A DNA stretch of 64,000 nucleotides, from the NCBI GenBank assembly GCA_016800925.1, contig JABCPU010000041.1, positions 224,089 to 288,088 on the forward strand, read 5' to 3'. This document shows, one piece after another, positions 10,930 to 22,155 of the stretch (position 1 is the first letter of the stretch; each line of letters starts with the position of its first letter). Made by a program: the position numbers and the translations under genes. The DNA is from Suillus spraguei. Lineage: Eukaryota; Basidiomycota; Agaricomycetes; Boletales; Suillaceae. The notes beneath the pieces were generated by a model. That model searched no databases. It saw only the letters and a list, made by a program, of their open reading frames with translations, and was not told the origin of the DNA.

Positions 10930-12160
10930 GTAGTTTCTTTGTTTCAATGGCAAGCACCAGTTAGTCATACCAGCTGCCAAGCAGCTGCATATCTTAAAGA
11001 AAGTGCATGATGACCTAGGTCATAAGGGAGTATTTGTGACCCATGCTAGACTTCTCTTGTGGTTTTGGTAGCCACATATTATTGACAATATCAAGGGTAT
11101 AACAGAATTTATCATGAGTGCCAATCAGGCAGACTCACTGCTTGCACATTCCACTGACTATTCCTATACCAAGCAATATCTTCAGGTGAGTGCATCTTGA
11201 TACTATGATGATGCCTAAAGCCAGCAGATTCAATTACTTAGTTCAAGCACATTGTGCACTCACCAGCTACCCAGAATGGCATTGCTACACAAGGAGAACA
11301 ATAGGATGCTCAGTGCATTCATTTTCAAAGAGCTACTCTGCTGGTAGGGACCTATTATCAAAATTGTTACTGATAATAGGCCAGCATTTATTGCAGCAGT
11401 AGAAGATCTAGCTAACCAGTATTGAATTCATCCTATATGCATTTCTCTGTATAACTTGCAGGCCAATGGAATTATCAAGCAGCATCATTACAATGTCCCA
11501 GAGGCCATCATGAAAAGCTGCAATGGGGATAAGTCTCGCTGATATCAGGCCACTCATACAGTGTTTTGGGCTGAGCATGTCACTGTTCATTAGGATACTG
11601 GATTGATGCCATATTTTATGGTTCACAGTATCAAGCCAATCTTTCTATTTGATCTCACTGGAGGCACTTTTCTGATATACTTACCTGATCAAGATACATT
11701 CATCACTACTGACCTCATTGCCTACCACATGCAGCAGTTACAGAAGCAACAAGAAGATCTGAGCAGTATCAGAGACAAGGTGACCAAGGTAAGACTTGAT
11801 TCTGTGTGGAAGTTTGAGCAGCATTACTGCTCCTCTATCAAAGACTATGACTTTGCTTCTGGCATACTAGTCTTAGTGCATAACTCCAAGATCAAGTATC
11901 AACTGAGTTGAAAGATGAAACCATGGTACCTTAGTTCAATGGTAGTATTACAGTGCAGTTCTTATTGGCTGGCAGAACTTGACAGTACCATATCCAAACT
12001 ATGTCATGCAGTGTTTGCCTTGATTGCTTATTACCCACATAGCAATACTAAGCTTTCAGTTACCAGTGTCATTGGTCTAGACAAAGAAGCATTGGATTCC
12101 TTGGCAGGAGAAGATGAAGAGCTGGCAGAAGAAGACATCAGCTTCAGCATCAATGCTTAA
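10930..12160 (+). pseudogene. Ty3/gypsy integrase remnant (a different lineage)
   Basis: Scattered in-frame blocks match a gypsy integrase of the type common in Agaricomycetes. The zinc-binding part reads VHDDLGHKGVFVTHARLLLW with later Cys lost. The core includes YLVQAHCALTSYPEW, IVTDNRPAF and NLQANGIIKQHHYNV; the usual Glu of this last motif is not evident. The C-terminal part is a longer open stretch (11603-11911, 11915-12160) with TTDLIAYHMQQLQKQ and SSIKDYDF. Several stops interrupt it. This lineage lacks the chromodomain seen in A and E. No protease or RT was found upstream, and its LTRs were not identified; the flanking repeat B may be related. Confidence 0.65.
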
Positions 12161-12611
12161 CCACATTCTTTTCCACCCCACACTGCAACTATCAACACTT
12201 GTTATCATACCACCACTCTCTAATACCACACTCATTCAGAAAAACACAAAAACACAAAAACAAAAACTACTCAGTACAATAATATCAGTTTTACCCTGGG
12301 CTTCAACCAGTGTCTCAGTTTCCTTGCCTTAAAGTTTCTGCTTGCTTGATTTTACTTACCCATATTATGCACATTCAGCGTATAGACTCTTATATCAGGA
12401 CTCACATTGCAATGAACTGCAGACATTGGACTAATACCACAGACAGATGATTACTGTATATTGTTTCTTCTACCATGGAGGCAGTGCACCACACACATTT
12501 GACCAGTCCATGCTTACAGGCAGAACACATCCAGTAGTATCACACAGAAATAGAAGAAGGAAGTGCAGCAAATGGAACTTCCACAGGCATGCCACAAGTG
12601 ACCAAACTGAT
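12161..12611. other. no gene recognised
   Basis: This is a CpG-poor tail after the integrase remnant. It has a short A-rich run near 12240-12270 (aaaacacaaaaacac type) and no coding signal. Confidence 0.35.
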
Positions 12612-12970
12612 TAATTCCACCCACCCCCAGACAATGACATTGTAGACCCCAATTTTGCATATGATCCACCAATCTGTGAGTACAGACCAATTGCTAACCA
12701 ACAGATCCAACGTGCCATAGCAAGACTTGCCCAATACAAAGGGCCAGGCCCCTGCAGAACTAGCAATATAGGATTCATAAAGAGAGTAGCCCTGCTCACT
12801 CCCCATGTAGGTGAAATTTCCACACAACATTTCACCTTGGTGTCTACCCGGAAGAATGATAACTATTCTCTACCATTGTCCTCTGAATAAATCAATTACA
12901 CCGATTCAAAGATGAATGTGTTCCCTATAGAGTGATAGTCAGGTGTGATGGACTTGTTGGTCGCAGTATG
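12612..12970 (+). pseudogene. LINE-like reverse transcriptase fragment
   Basis: A plus-strand reading gives FHPPPDNDIVDPNF, then IQRAIARLAQYKGPGP, then VALLTPHVGEI and, in another frame, GVYPEE followed by STIVL. The order of a proline-rich spacer, RAIARLxxYKxPGPD-like motif and YPxxW/STxVL-like motif is typical of the fingers region of non-LTR RTs. Only this small, stop-broken segment remains; the catalytic YxDD region was not found. Confidence 0.5.
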
Positions 12971-13071
12971 CCTGATGTACTGAAGTACTGGCCGGGCTTT
13001 CTGCCAGACCAAGAACGTGGCCAGCACAATATTCACAGCCTATTCCAGTAGCCAAAAGACAGTCTGTCAGA

Positions 13072-13317
13072 TGTACTGACATGCAAGCCGACATGTCTTC
13101 CTTAGTAACAAAGCAGCCGGTGCACTGGCAATTGGAGAAATGCAGTGCGCCTGATGTATTAATTCACTGGCTGGGCTCTCAGCCGCTACTCGGATGTACT
13201 GATGTGCAAGCAGAGATCTCTTCCTTAGTAGCAAAGCAGCTGTGGCACTGGCAATCAGAGAAATGCAGTGTGACTAATGTACTCATCCACCGGCTGGGCT
13301 CTCAACCCCTACTCCGA
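13072..13317 (+). repeat. two tandem ~123-bp units within an open frame
   Basis: Units at about 13072-13194 and 13195-13317 share atgtactga, gcaag, cttccttagtaacaaagcag-like and ggctgggctctca blocks. The period is a multiple of three, so the open frame 13081-13431 repeats a 41-residue block beginning MQADMSSLVTKQ and VQAEISSLVAKQ. I do not recognise the protein. The surroundings are transposon debris, so it may be non-coding. Confidence 0.55.
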
Positions 13318-13429
13318 ATGTGGTCAGGACACCTCAGACTGTCTGTCCCTGTAGCCAAAACACAGTATGCCTGGTGTGCCCACATGCTGGCTGAGGTACT
13401 TAGCATGCGCCACCTTACAGCTCAGACTT

Positions 13430-13660
13430 GAGGTGTCGGCATGTAGCACTCTGCCCCTTCAATTTATGGTGTCAGCCAGCACTTACCCTACACCCTTGCC
13501 CAGTTTACATGTACTGCTCTACCACTTCAAGCTGGAGTGTCAGCTAGTACTCACCGTATGCTCTCGGCCGGTTCTTGTGTACCACTCCTCCACTCCAACT
13601 TGGAGTGTTGGCATCCACCCACCCTACACCTCAGCCAGTCACTGCATACTAACTTGCCAC
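13430..13660 (+). repeat. about three degenerate ~68-bp tandem units
   Basis: Repeats start with ggtgtcagcc, gtgtcagcta and gtgttggcat, and each contains ccact/caac-rich text ending in a ctgga or ttgga word. They are imperfect. No function is seen. Confidence 0.4.
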
Positions 13661-15598
13661 AACAATGTTTGGTGGCAAGCAATCACCTTATGCATCCGGC
13701 CAGGGCACTTCTACAGACATTTGGGAAATCCGCTTTACTTGTTCTATGTACTGTTTTGACCAAAATATGTGCATCTGAGAAGACACCAACATTGTGTAGC
13801 AGTATTCCGTCATTAAGCTGGAAAGGTGTCATGGAGGGAGAATTTTGGTTTTTAGTTGCAGGGACTTTATTTTTATTATTTTTCCTCCCAGTGTCTTTGC
13901 TCGAGGAAGTATGTTGAATTATCAGGGGTCGAGGTACGAGCTCGACACATGTCAGGAACCTTCGGAAATAATGGCGTGATATTATCGGGTGTGGCACCTT
14001 ACTTTTACCGTTGGCAGGCATATACAAGTAGATATTTTACAGTAGGAGTATGCTTTGCATTTGTCTACGGTTCACTATAATACCTGGATTAATATTACTT
14101 CGCGGAACGTATCCGAGACTTGCATGCAACTCAACATGGGAGAAGAATGGGACAACGGTAAATCGAACACCTATGGTAACTCCGAATTCCAAATGTCATA
14201 CTCCGACGTGCCGTGGTCTGGTCTTCCCCCACATGCACCAACAGAGGCAATCAGTTAAGTTACATTGCAAGAGGGAGAAATATCCACAATATGTGGCTAT
14301 CACTACGGGCCAGTTTGAGCAACTCCAGCACCATAGACATGGACCAACTCCGCGACAAGATATGTTAACCTGATTCATCTGAATGTCTGATAATTCAGAG
14401 GTAAATAAATATTTGAACCTCAAGTCCTTGTGTACTCACATTACCCGGTATACAGGAACATTCCAGGCGTGCTCCATTGAAATGGCGAAAGATAAAATTT
14501 ACACAACGATTCTCGACGTGCATCTGGATCACATCCAATATCACAGGCGAAAGCTCGAACAGTAACGACAGGCAACGCAGAGACAGCCTCACAGCATTTC
14601 AACCACCGACACAAGTAGCAGGATTAGTGCTCGGATGAGATAAATAATCATATAACGATGCATAGGACATTATATCATGCAACAGGTTATGAGATAGACA
14701 CTCATTGAACTCAAGCACACGAGGCTTGGTGCAAGGGCATTTGCGCAAAAACGCTGGCATACTCGAAGAGCTGCAGAGCACTTGACAGCTTCAGCGAAGG
14801 TCAAATACTTGCTAAACGAACAACCAAAGGAAAGGAGTAGATCGGACGCGACACACACCCCACCCTTACTACCTTGTGTTTCTAAGAAAGCCATCGAGTT
14901 CCCGCACTCACCTGAACCGTTGCTCAGACTCGAGCTTCAAGAGTCATGGAAAACCTCACAATACAAGTATATGTGTGTAGGAACTGTTCAACATAGGGCT
15001 CGGCCCCAACGGACAAAAAACAGATTGAGCGGTGGACAACACGAAAGAAGGAAGACATACAAACAGCTGGAACACTGCGCCAGAACGATGAGGTACACAG
15101 AAGGCCAAACATATTCGGCGATTCAAGCCTCCCAGGGACCACGCGAAGGCACTCAATGAAGACGGGGAGATGACGCGGGCGTAGAAAGTGAGAGCACCAC
15201 TCCTGCCAGAACAGCCGCGAAGGCTTCCATAGACTGGGCCACGCACAACACGGTGAACGCGAAGGAAGGACAACATTGCACGATATTCTATAAGCCTGCT
15301 TCGAAAGGGGAATGAAAACCTGAGTGTGTAGCAGAATATCTCTTGAAGTCGCTACAATCAAGCAAACATACTATAGGAAAAAGATCGGAAGCCAGATTCG
15401 GGGACTTGGTGCGGACGCACCGCTACGATGGATCATGAAGTCCGAGTCTGAACGTCTACGAGACAATAAAAATGCCCTGGTGACTCGGATAGACGAGGAA
15501 ACTCCGACGGGCTTTATCTCAGCACTTGTAAGGTGGTGTGAATTTTTTTGAGCTCCGCAATATTCTCGCCTTCAGCCATGCTATAGGGCCGGTCAAAC
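13661..15598. other. about 1.9 kb without a confident gene
   Basis: Short open stretches have protein-like composition, for example around 14136-14258 and 14383-14565 on the plus strand. I could not join them by convincing splice sites or match them to anything else in the window. A 145-residue minus frame (14924-15361) is Arg/Ser/Cys-rich and looks like chance. Confidence 0.35.
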
Positions 15599-16449
15599 AT
15601 GATGACAGATCTTACGGATGATGATGTGGAGGACTTTGATGATATCCTGCTGAACACTTGGGATATTTCTGTCGTTCTGGCATGTGCTGGATCTCGTCTT
15701 CGAGCTTGCCTTACACACCTGCAGCACGAGGCTGAAGTCGCACCGTGGCCCTTGGAGAGACTCAAATACATCAGAGCCGGCCTTCAATGGGAACTTGCGG
15801 TGAGTTGTGCCCTGTAAATATTACTCTTGCTAAACAATAACAGTGCTTCGTTATTCCCTTTATTAACTACGCCATTTCGCGCAGTATAGTCCCCACGCCA
15901 TCCTCAGTGGTCAAGAGCATACTTGCACATTTTTCCCAAAATATCCTGCAGTCTGTGCCAAACCACATATTTGCCGCTCATCTCATGTCAATCGATCCCC
16001 TGACGGCAGGTGACGACCCCTCACGAATGGTAGATGAGTATGATCGTCAGTGGTGGATTACAGGTGTCTCGGTGGACCTGACTGCGCCCTTGCATTGGGA
16101 GGCCATCCGGACATCTGTTGATAATCATGTGAGACAGTGGGTGAGGCTACACTTGTCTATCTGACTCGATTTGAACTTACTATTCCAGTCCGAAGGCCGT
16201 GCCCTCATAATTCCGGCTCCACAAGCCGAGTTGGGGGAGTTGTCCTGTCTTGCACAGCTGCTACTCATGAAAGAAAGGCTGAGGCACATAGCTTCTGAAC
16301 AGGTAGCCGAGATCCAAACACTGCTTGGACAGGCCAGAGTGCAGGCTCAAACAATAGAACGATTAGGGCACAAACGGGATCCGAGTGTGATGCAAGCTGT
16401 CGCCTTGGGGTTGCCAGTTAGTGTCCTGTGGCGGGACAATAACTCATGA
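15599..16449 (+). CDS. family X copy 1, unknown protein
   Basis: Three exons are visible. Exon 1 runs from 15599 to about 15793 (MTDLTDDDVEDFDD, then WDISVVLACAGSRLRACL). Exon 2 lies at about 15890-16140 (VKSILAHFSQNIL, DPLTAGDDPSRMVDEYD, QWW). Exon 3 runs from about 16189 to the stop at 16447-16449 (PQAELGEL, RDPSVMQAVALGLPVSVLW). The same three blocks occur in the same order at 35474-36331 on the minus strand with many substitutions, which argues for a real gene under some constraint. The first junction is puzzling: with the obvious gtgag donor and cag acceptor the conserved frames do not join in either copy, so a small exon or another site is probably missed. No known domain or signal peptide is seen. 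The function is unknown. Confidence 0.6.
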
Positions 16450-19049
16450 TATTGTCTGATATTCCGCCGGGCTGCCTGCCGTTCAAATATATTGGGTTCT
16501 TCTAATGACCTACTGTATTCTCTATTCTTACCTAGTGCTTTTGTTATGTGCAGCTCAAAAATGGTAATTTTCCTCGAGTTCCAGAAGACTTGGCTTTTCG
16601 TCCCTGAGTCCTTCGCTCCGCTTGTACGAAATTAATTGCTGGTTAGCCAGAGACTGACTGTTTGAAAACAACCGGGCAGCAAGTAACTAACAAAAAAGCA
16701 CTCTGCTTTCCCGCAGATGGTCTGTCAGATCCCTTTGTAGCAGTAACAGGATCTTACTCTATTTTCTTCAAGTCAGACTCGGTAATGATGTGACCCTGAT
16801 TGGTAACGTGTGTTCGGATAGGTAGGAAATTAATGACAGCAGATGCGGCCCATTCGCCAAGGTACAATGGCATACTGGAAGCATCAATGTCAACCTGAAA
16901 CATTTACCTTTCAGCATCAGTCACTTAGAAAGAAAAGACGATAAACGTCGCCGCAGTATAGCGCGAGTGTGGTCTCGTCACTAGTAGCCACAGTAGTTAG
17001 GCGAGCATTGATGAAATAAATGCTGTCATTTCTTGTCAAGTGGGATAAGGAGTTGGGCAGGACGTTACAGTGCGACATGTTTGGGCCTCTGCCAACATTT
17101 CCATCAGCATTTTCAATGCCACTCATTAGTGCTGCTACGATCCAGTTCAGGTAGTTCGGTAGCCAGAGCCGGACGGAAAAAGTTCTCGGCTCTGAGTCAA
17201 TCCGATCGCACACCTTTCTATTTCAGTTAGTTTCTTGCCGATAGACCAGATCTGATTTTTTTCTCTTCACCACTATTGTTTTCTGGTGGAGCCCAACAAA
17301 TGAAGTGTGCCCACTTGTTACAGTATTTGTGCGGGAAATACTGACCGACTTCTTCGGCTCACTCGCCTTGGTATTACAGGACATGCTGTTCGAAGACCCT
17401 TGGAAAGTGGATGTGGGCAAAGGCGAGTGATTGGTGTAGTTCTAAATAGTATTTGATTCAGCTATTCGATTTTGCCTACTGTCTTGTTGGAGAGCATCCT
17501 TCACAAGTTACCTCATCTCAACTAGTGCTGCCGAAGTCCGGGTCGTCTTGAGGGTATTTTGCTCAGCTCTGAGCAGACGCCCTTGTCCGTTTGAGGAAAG
17601 TACGATGAACCGACCATTCCTAAGCTCCAGTTCCCGGTTTAAACTGTCTGATTTCTTTAATCCTTAGAGAATACGAAAAAATTGTATGCTATGTCATGCT
17701 AATCTTGAGGAGCTTGAGTATCAGTATGTCACAAACCTCCTTAGCAGGAAGCAATGAAAGTGCTGAACAATAACATTACGCACACAATGGAAGTGGGAGA
17801 GTGGGAATCCGTAAATAAACCTATACGACTGAGGCCACACGCCCACGAGTGACAATGAGCGGATACCAGTAAAAAAAACAAATCAACAGTCAGACTCGGG
17901 CGCTGAAAAGCACAAACGGTTCAATTGGATTGGATGGGATATGTTCTAGAAGAGTGACAACAAATGAGAACTGAACAGAAGTCATAATGAACATGAATGA
18001 GCAAGCACAGATCTATAACAAGTGAGAATGAACCGGAACACACACTAAGATCGAGAGTGACGAAAAACTCCAGTGTCGTCACTCCTTGGCCAACTGGAGC
18101 GACAGGATGAACAGAATGGAAAACGTGTAATGCTGACAACTCATACTGTGCTTCTGGATTGAGTCAACACAACTTCGCATGAAAACAGTGTGATGCCTAC
18201 ACAAATTTCAATGTTCAAACATGTTCGAACACATTCACTGCCAGCCGAACCCTGAACCTTTATGATCAAAACCCTGAGACCGGACCGTGAGTCCGGTTGG
18301 GAAATGTTCGGGTTAGAAACGAAGTTCAGAACGAGACTGCCCCACTGCAAAACTCATTGTATTTGTGAGTTTACATATGTTGGGGAACAGGGTATGCGGT
18401 TCATCAATCCGCCGAATGCAAGGCCGCCTTGGTGTGACTGGCGATGATCATATTCACCATGGCATCGTTCTTGAAGTGCTACAATTGAACTATAATCAAG
18501 GAGTAAAACCTGTAGAAGGACAGGCGGGAGAATTTATGACAGCATCAGAGGTAGGTGAAAATGATTGCGAGAAAGAGGGCGATCGCGACTACGGGGAGTG
18601 CAATGTTTACTGTAAGTGTATATCAGGAACAGCGCGCTACCAAATGACAACTGTGGGTGGGATTTCGGTAGTTGACGGTGATAGGACTGATGTTCAGTCA
18701 GTCTGCCGGTGTAAGTGTTTGTTCAAAGATGATGAAGCATCATCAGCAATGGTGACCATCTACAGTACTATTTAAACAGCCAAAAACAAGACAGCCGAGT
18801 AGATCACATTGGACCATGGACTCAATGTCATCATTCGAGTGCGGTATTGCGGAGCAGCAAATGCTCAGAAACAGTTTGGGTCATTTGTGTAACGGCGCGT
18901 CAGTCTGCACGGAGCCGGAAAAAGGGTGGATCAATGGAGTGTGAAATTGATCAATCGCGGCCCACCTTCTTGCGGTGTCGCGGAGACACAAATAACCCCC
19001 ATGTTCCACTCTGCTTAATCTCTTCATCTTTTCCCTCAACAAGCTCGAT
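16450..19049. other. about 2.6 kb without a confident gene
   Basis: Only short unsupported frames are present. A plus frame at 18365-18775 (136 residues) has a start codon and a Cys-containing part, but no second copy, domain or splice support, so I leave it uncalled. Confidence 0.35.
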
Positions 19050-20486
19050 ATGAACTGCGATAGACATCACACCCATACTGTGCGGTTTGCTGACCCAGTT
19101 TTTACCGTTGTGGATATTAGCAGCGATCGGTCACGTTCCTCGGTACAAGTGACAGGTAGGGGTATGTTCCAAATGATTTTCCTTCATCACTCACCGCAGC
19201 ACTTGATTAGAATCGATAAATGATCAAAACGAAAGTGGTGAGAAAACTAGCATCACTATGGCTCATGGTCATCCTTATCTCTTGGATCCGGTAGAACCTC
19301 TCTATTTCGGTCTTTCTCCCCCGGTTGTGTGTCCGGACAGAGATCGTTTGGCGAGGGATGTCGATGTATTACGTAAGCTGCGCATTATGTCATCTTAGGC
19401 ATCACACCTATCATCAGTCCGTTAGATCCTCTTGATTTCGGTCTCCTTTCTCCTCCTATTCATCCCGAGGGTGAATCCTTGCCCGTGAATAATAATGAGA
19501 CAGGTGAGTTTTTCCACATTGATCATTATCTGAGCGCTAAGCTCCTCAGAGTATGATTTCGGTTTGCCGCTGTACGATAACGGATTAGATGACATACATG
19601 ATCAGGGTACCATCATGTTCTTCATCCGGCAAACACCTCATTGAAATCCTTGAGCTCAGAAATGGACTTTGGTATTCCCCAGTCTTCCCCGATCATTGAT
19701 AATCGTGCTCCAGATATGACTCCGACCTTCACGTCGGGAGTGTATGTCAAATCTAGCCCCGCCACAGATCATTATGACCACACTAGTGTCTCACAACAGC
19801 GTGAACATTATGTCCAACGAAATATGAGCCCCACCTTACGTGAGTCCGACATACTGCCCACCACACAGTATTTTATTCATATATTCTGCTTTCCGATACT
19901 CAGCTTCAGTCATTAATCATCAGTTCAGCATGAAATACCGCAATGAGGAACTTGCAGTTTCAAACAGTTCTGGCGCACCTCTAGGTACTCATATCACTTC
20001 GGGCAGTCCGCAATATGCAGACAGTGATTTGTCGTCTCCTTCACATCACTTGCCGCATAAACCTTCCCCCTCGCATGCATGGCCATTCGACTTGGAAGAT
20101 CCTCGCAGGTCCCTGTCAGATACAGAGTTACTGAAAATGTGTCACTCTATGCGACTGGGTGTCTTAAGTGAGGATGAATGTGCGATCTCGCGGTTCCATG
20201 TGTGCCTGGTCTAATGTAGTATCCCACAGTCAAGTACGCGAGATCGCTTCTTACCGAACTCTCCGTCGGTGACAGCGAACACGACATTGCGCCACACATA
20301 CTTCAGGATATTATCGAGGCTGAGCGTCCTTTGCATGTGGCCTATTCGCAAGCAACAACTAAGTTCCGCAAGAGAGTTGGGGATGTGCAGAGAGCTGTTC
20401 GGCTGCATAGTCACACCCAGCAGCTTCGAGATCAGGTGCAAGCGATGCTTGATGCTGCGGACAAGATGCAGCACCTGTTTAAGTGA
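19050..20486 (+). CDS. family Y copy 1, multi-exon protein of unknown function
   Basis: The start MNCDRHHTHTVRFADPVFTV aligns with copy 2 (33533) and loosely with copy 3 (43302). Small exons follow, each with a [LMY]xFG[LI]xP core: EPLYFGLSPP, PLDFGLLSPP, YDFGLPLYDN and EMDFGIPQSSP. A Ser/Pro-rich exon (19930-20175) ends with SDTELLKMCHSMRLGVLSED. A last exon of about 20238-20486 (KYARSLLTEL, IIEAERPLHVAYSQATTKFR, QRAVRLHSHTQQLRDQ) has heptad-like spacing suggesting a coiled coil. Introns are short GT-AG. The last junction is phase 1 in copies 1 and 2. No signal peptide or known domain was recognised. Some exon limits, especially 19290-19520, are uncertain and may include decay. Confidence 0.6.
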
Positions 20487-21309
20487 TACTCACAACTGGG
20501 ACATGGACAAAGTGTCTGTTCACAATTTTGAAGTTCGTTCCAACTGCAGATTTTTTTTCAATTGTCCGAAGAATTTTTCAGTATCACCGCGCAAAGTCGG
20601 ACTGAACAGGAACATCACCGGATGACATTGGCACTTTGATTTGTGATTACCAGAATTACTAGGGCTTAATTTTTTAAATCAGCGGATGCTGAATTCATAG
20701 TGTTTAGTTGAAAACGCTAGGATCCTCGATAGTGACTCTATCCCAACCGCTACCGGGCTGTGATATTAATATATTTCGATAGATTTATCGCAGCATGCAT
20801 ATCATTAGTGCATTCCGAGTGTTCCTGTTTACCACTCATAGGCATTTTTGCCACGAAGGCAATTGAATGTCGACAACTTGTGATAAATTTACCCAATGAG
20901 AAGTCACCAAGGTCCCGGATAGGCGTAATCACGGTGACCGAATACGGCAAACAAGGACAAGTCAAAATGGCCGGTCTTGGTAGAAGTCTGATCAGCCATC
21001 ATGTATACGTCTTCCCCAAAGCCCTGCCATACCAGCTGCATCTGGGCAATATAGGAAGGTAGAGACCGACAGACGCCAAGCCTTACGGGACAACAGTATA
21101 GCGAAGAAGGTAAATAAAACTATAAGTGTTGTGTTAGAATTGAGATACCGACATTGATTTGCTCCAGCCTTTATGCTAGCTCTCATAGTGAGTGAGGTGG
21201 TGATAAGAAAATTTCAGTTATAATAAAGGAATAAGAGAGCACCTCGGCGCGGTTAGAACCCGTGAGGACCTTGGTGTTTAAGCTCGCGTCCGAGGTTCGC
21301 GCCACCAGT
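20487..21309. other. no gene recognised
   Basis: Spacer between the family Y gene and the remnant of element D. Nothing beyond short chance frames is seen. Confidence 0.35.
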
Positions 21310-21850
21310 GAAACTCCCAGGGTCATGCAGCCGGTGTCAATGTATATCTGGCTCGTGCTCTGATTGATACGAAATTGTTACCAGACTTCCTGCAATGGAG
21401 TCTGGCAGAATCTCTTGGCGTGACTATAATCCAGCAGGACAAACCGCTGACGATTCAGTGAGCGGCACAGGGTTTCCGATTGAAAGTGAATCACCGATGA
21501 TGTGCAATACTTTTACGTCATCAGGCTGCCAAACTACGACCGTTTTTGTATCAGTACCAGGTCACCGTGGGCTTTAACTCACGTATGATTATCTTCAGTA
21601 GGAGTGTACCTGTGCACATGAAGAATAGGATTTGCACCAACCCAGTCAAGGTAGACAATATCTTCGCCTGGAAAGCTCCATTAACCGTACACTGTGTAGG
21701 GATCTTATTGGGTCAGCAGGGTACCTAGCGTATGAGATGCACAAAGTGCGCTTACCTTTGGGAGTGCTGTCGGAGGCCCCTGCAGATAGTGTCCCTTTTT
21801 GTTGGACGCACAACATCCTGAGTTAGACGGGGTAATGGAAGTACCCGAAA
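21310..21850 (+). pseudogene. gypsy element D, protease and RT remnants left of element C
   Basis: Around 21330-21560 the frame VYLARALIDTKLLPDFLQW parallels VRALIDSGSLSDFMS of element C's protease, with stops and a Gly changed in the active site. At 21600-21830, ICTNPVKVDNIFAWK and, in another frame, LIGSAGYLAYEMHKVRLPLG resemble the thumb and connection region that follows a gypsy RT. Most of RT is missing between them. Element C begins immediately after, and D-like integrase resumes right after C's 3' LTR, so I read C as inserted in D. Confidence 0.6.
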
Positions 21851-21854
21851 TTAA

Positions 21855-22050
21855 AACAAACAAAAGATAATCATATGTTAGTATCAGTAATCACAAGCCT
21901 TCTTATCTATACAGCTATATAAGCGTCTTACCTCGCTGTAGTAATACGCAGGCGCTCTTGAAATCAATCTTGTATCTGGTTACTTGAACGTCTGAATTTT
22001 CCCGCCCTTCTGCCGTCTCTGAAAGCCTATTGCTTCTCACAGCCGTCACA
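21855..22050 (+). repeat. 5' LTR of element C, truncated
   Basis: It matches the last ~200 bp of the 3' LTR at 28155-28411 with few differences and ends at the same gccgtcaca. The first ~60 bp (TGTGGCGG...) are absent. A TATA-like tatataag lies at 21916-21923. Confidence 0.75.
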
Positions 22051-22155
22051 TAGTTTTTAACCCTCAACAAGCTTGACCTTTTACCGCCTTGATTCAGGAA
22101 ACCCTGGTTTGTCCAACCCGTCGTTTTTGAGTCTAGGCAACACAACAACGTAACT

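Noticed and set aside
14924..15361. 145-residue minus-strand frame
   Set aside because: Composition is Arg/Ser/Cys-rich, typical of chance frames; no relative, motif or splice context.
18365..18775. 136-residue plus-strand frame with several Cys
   Set aside because: No signal peptide, no second copy and no regular Cys pattern; not enough to call a gene.
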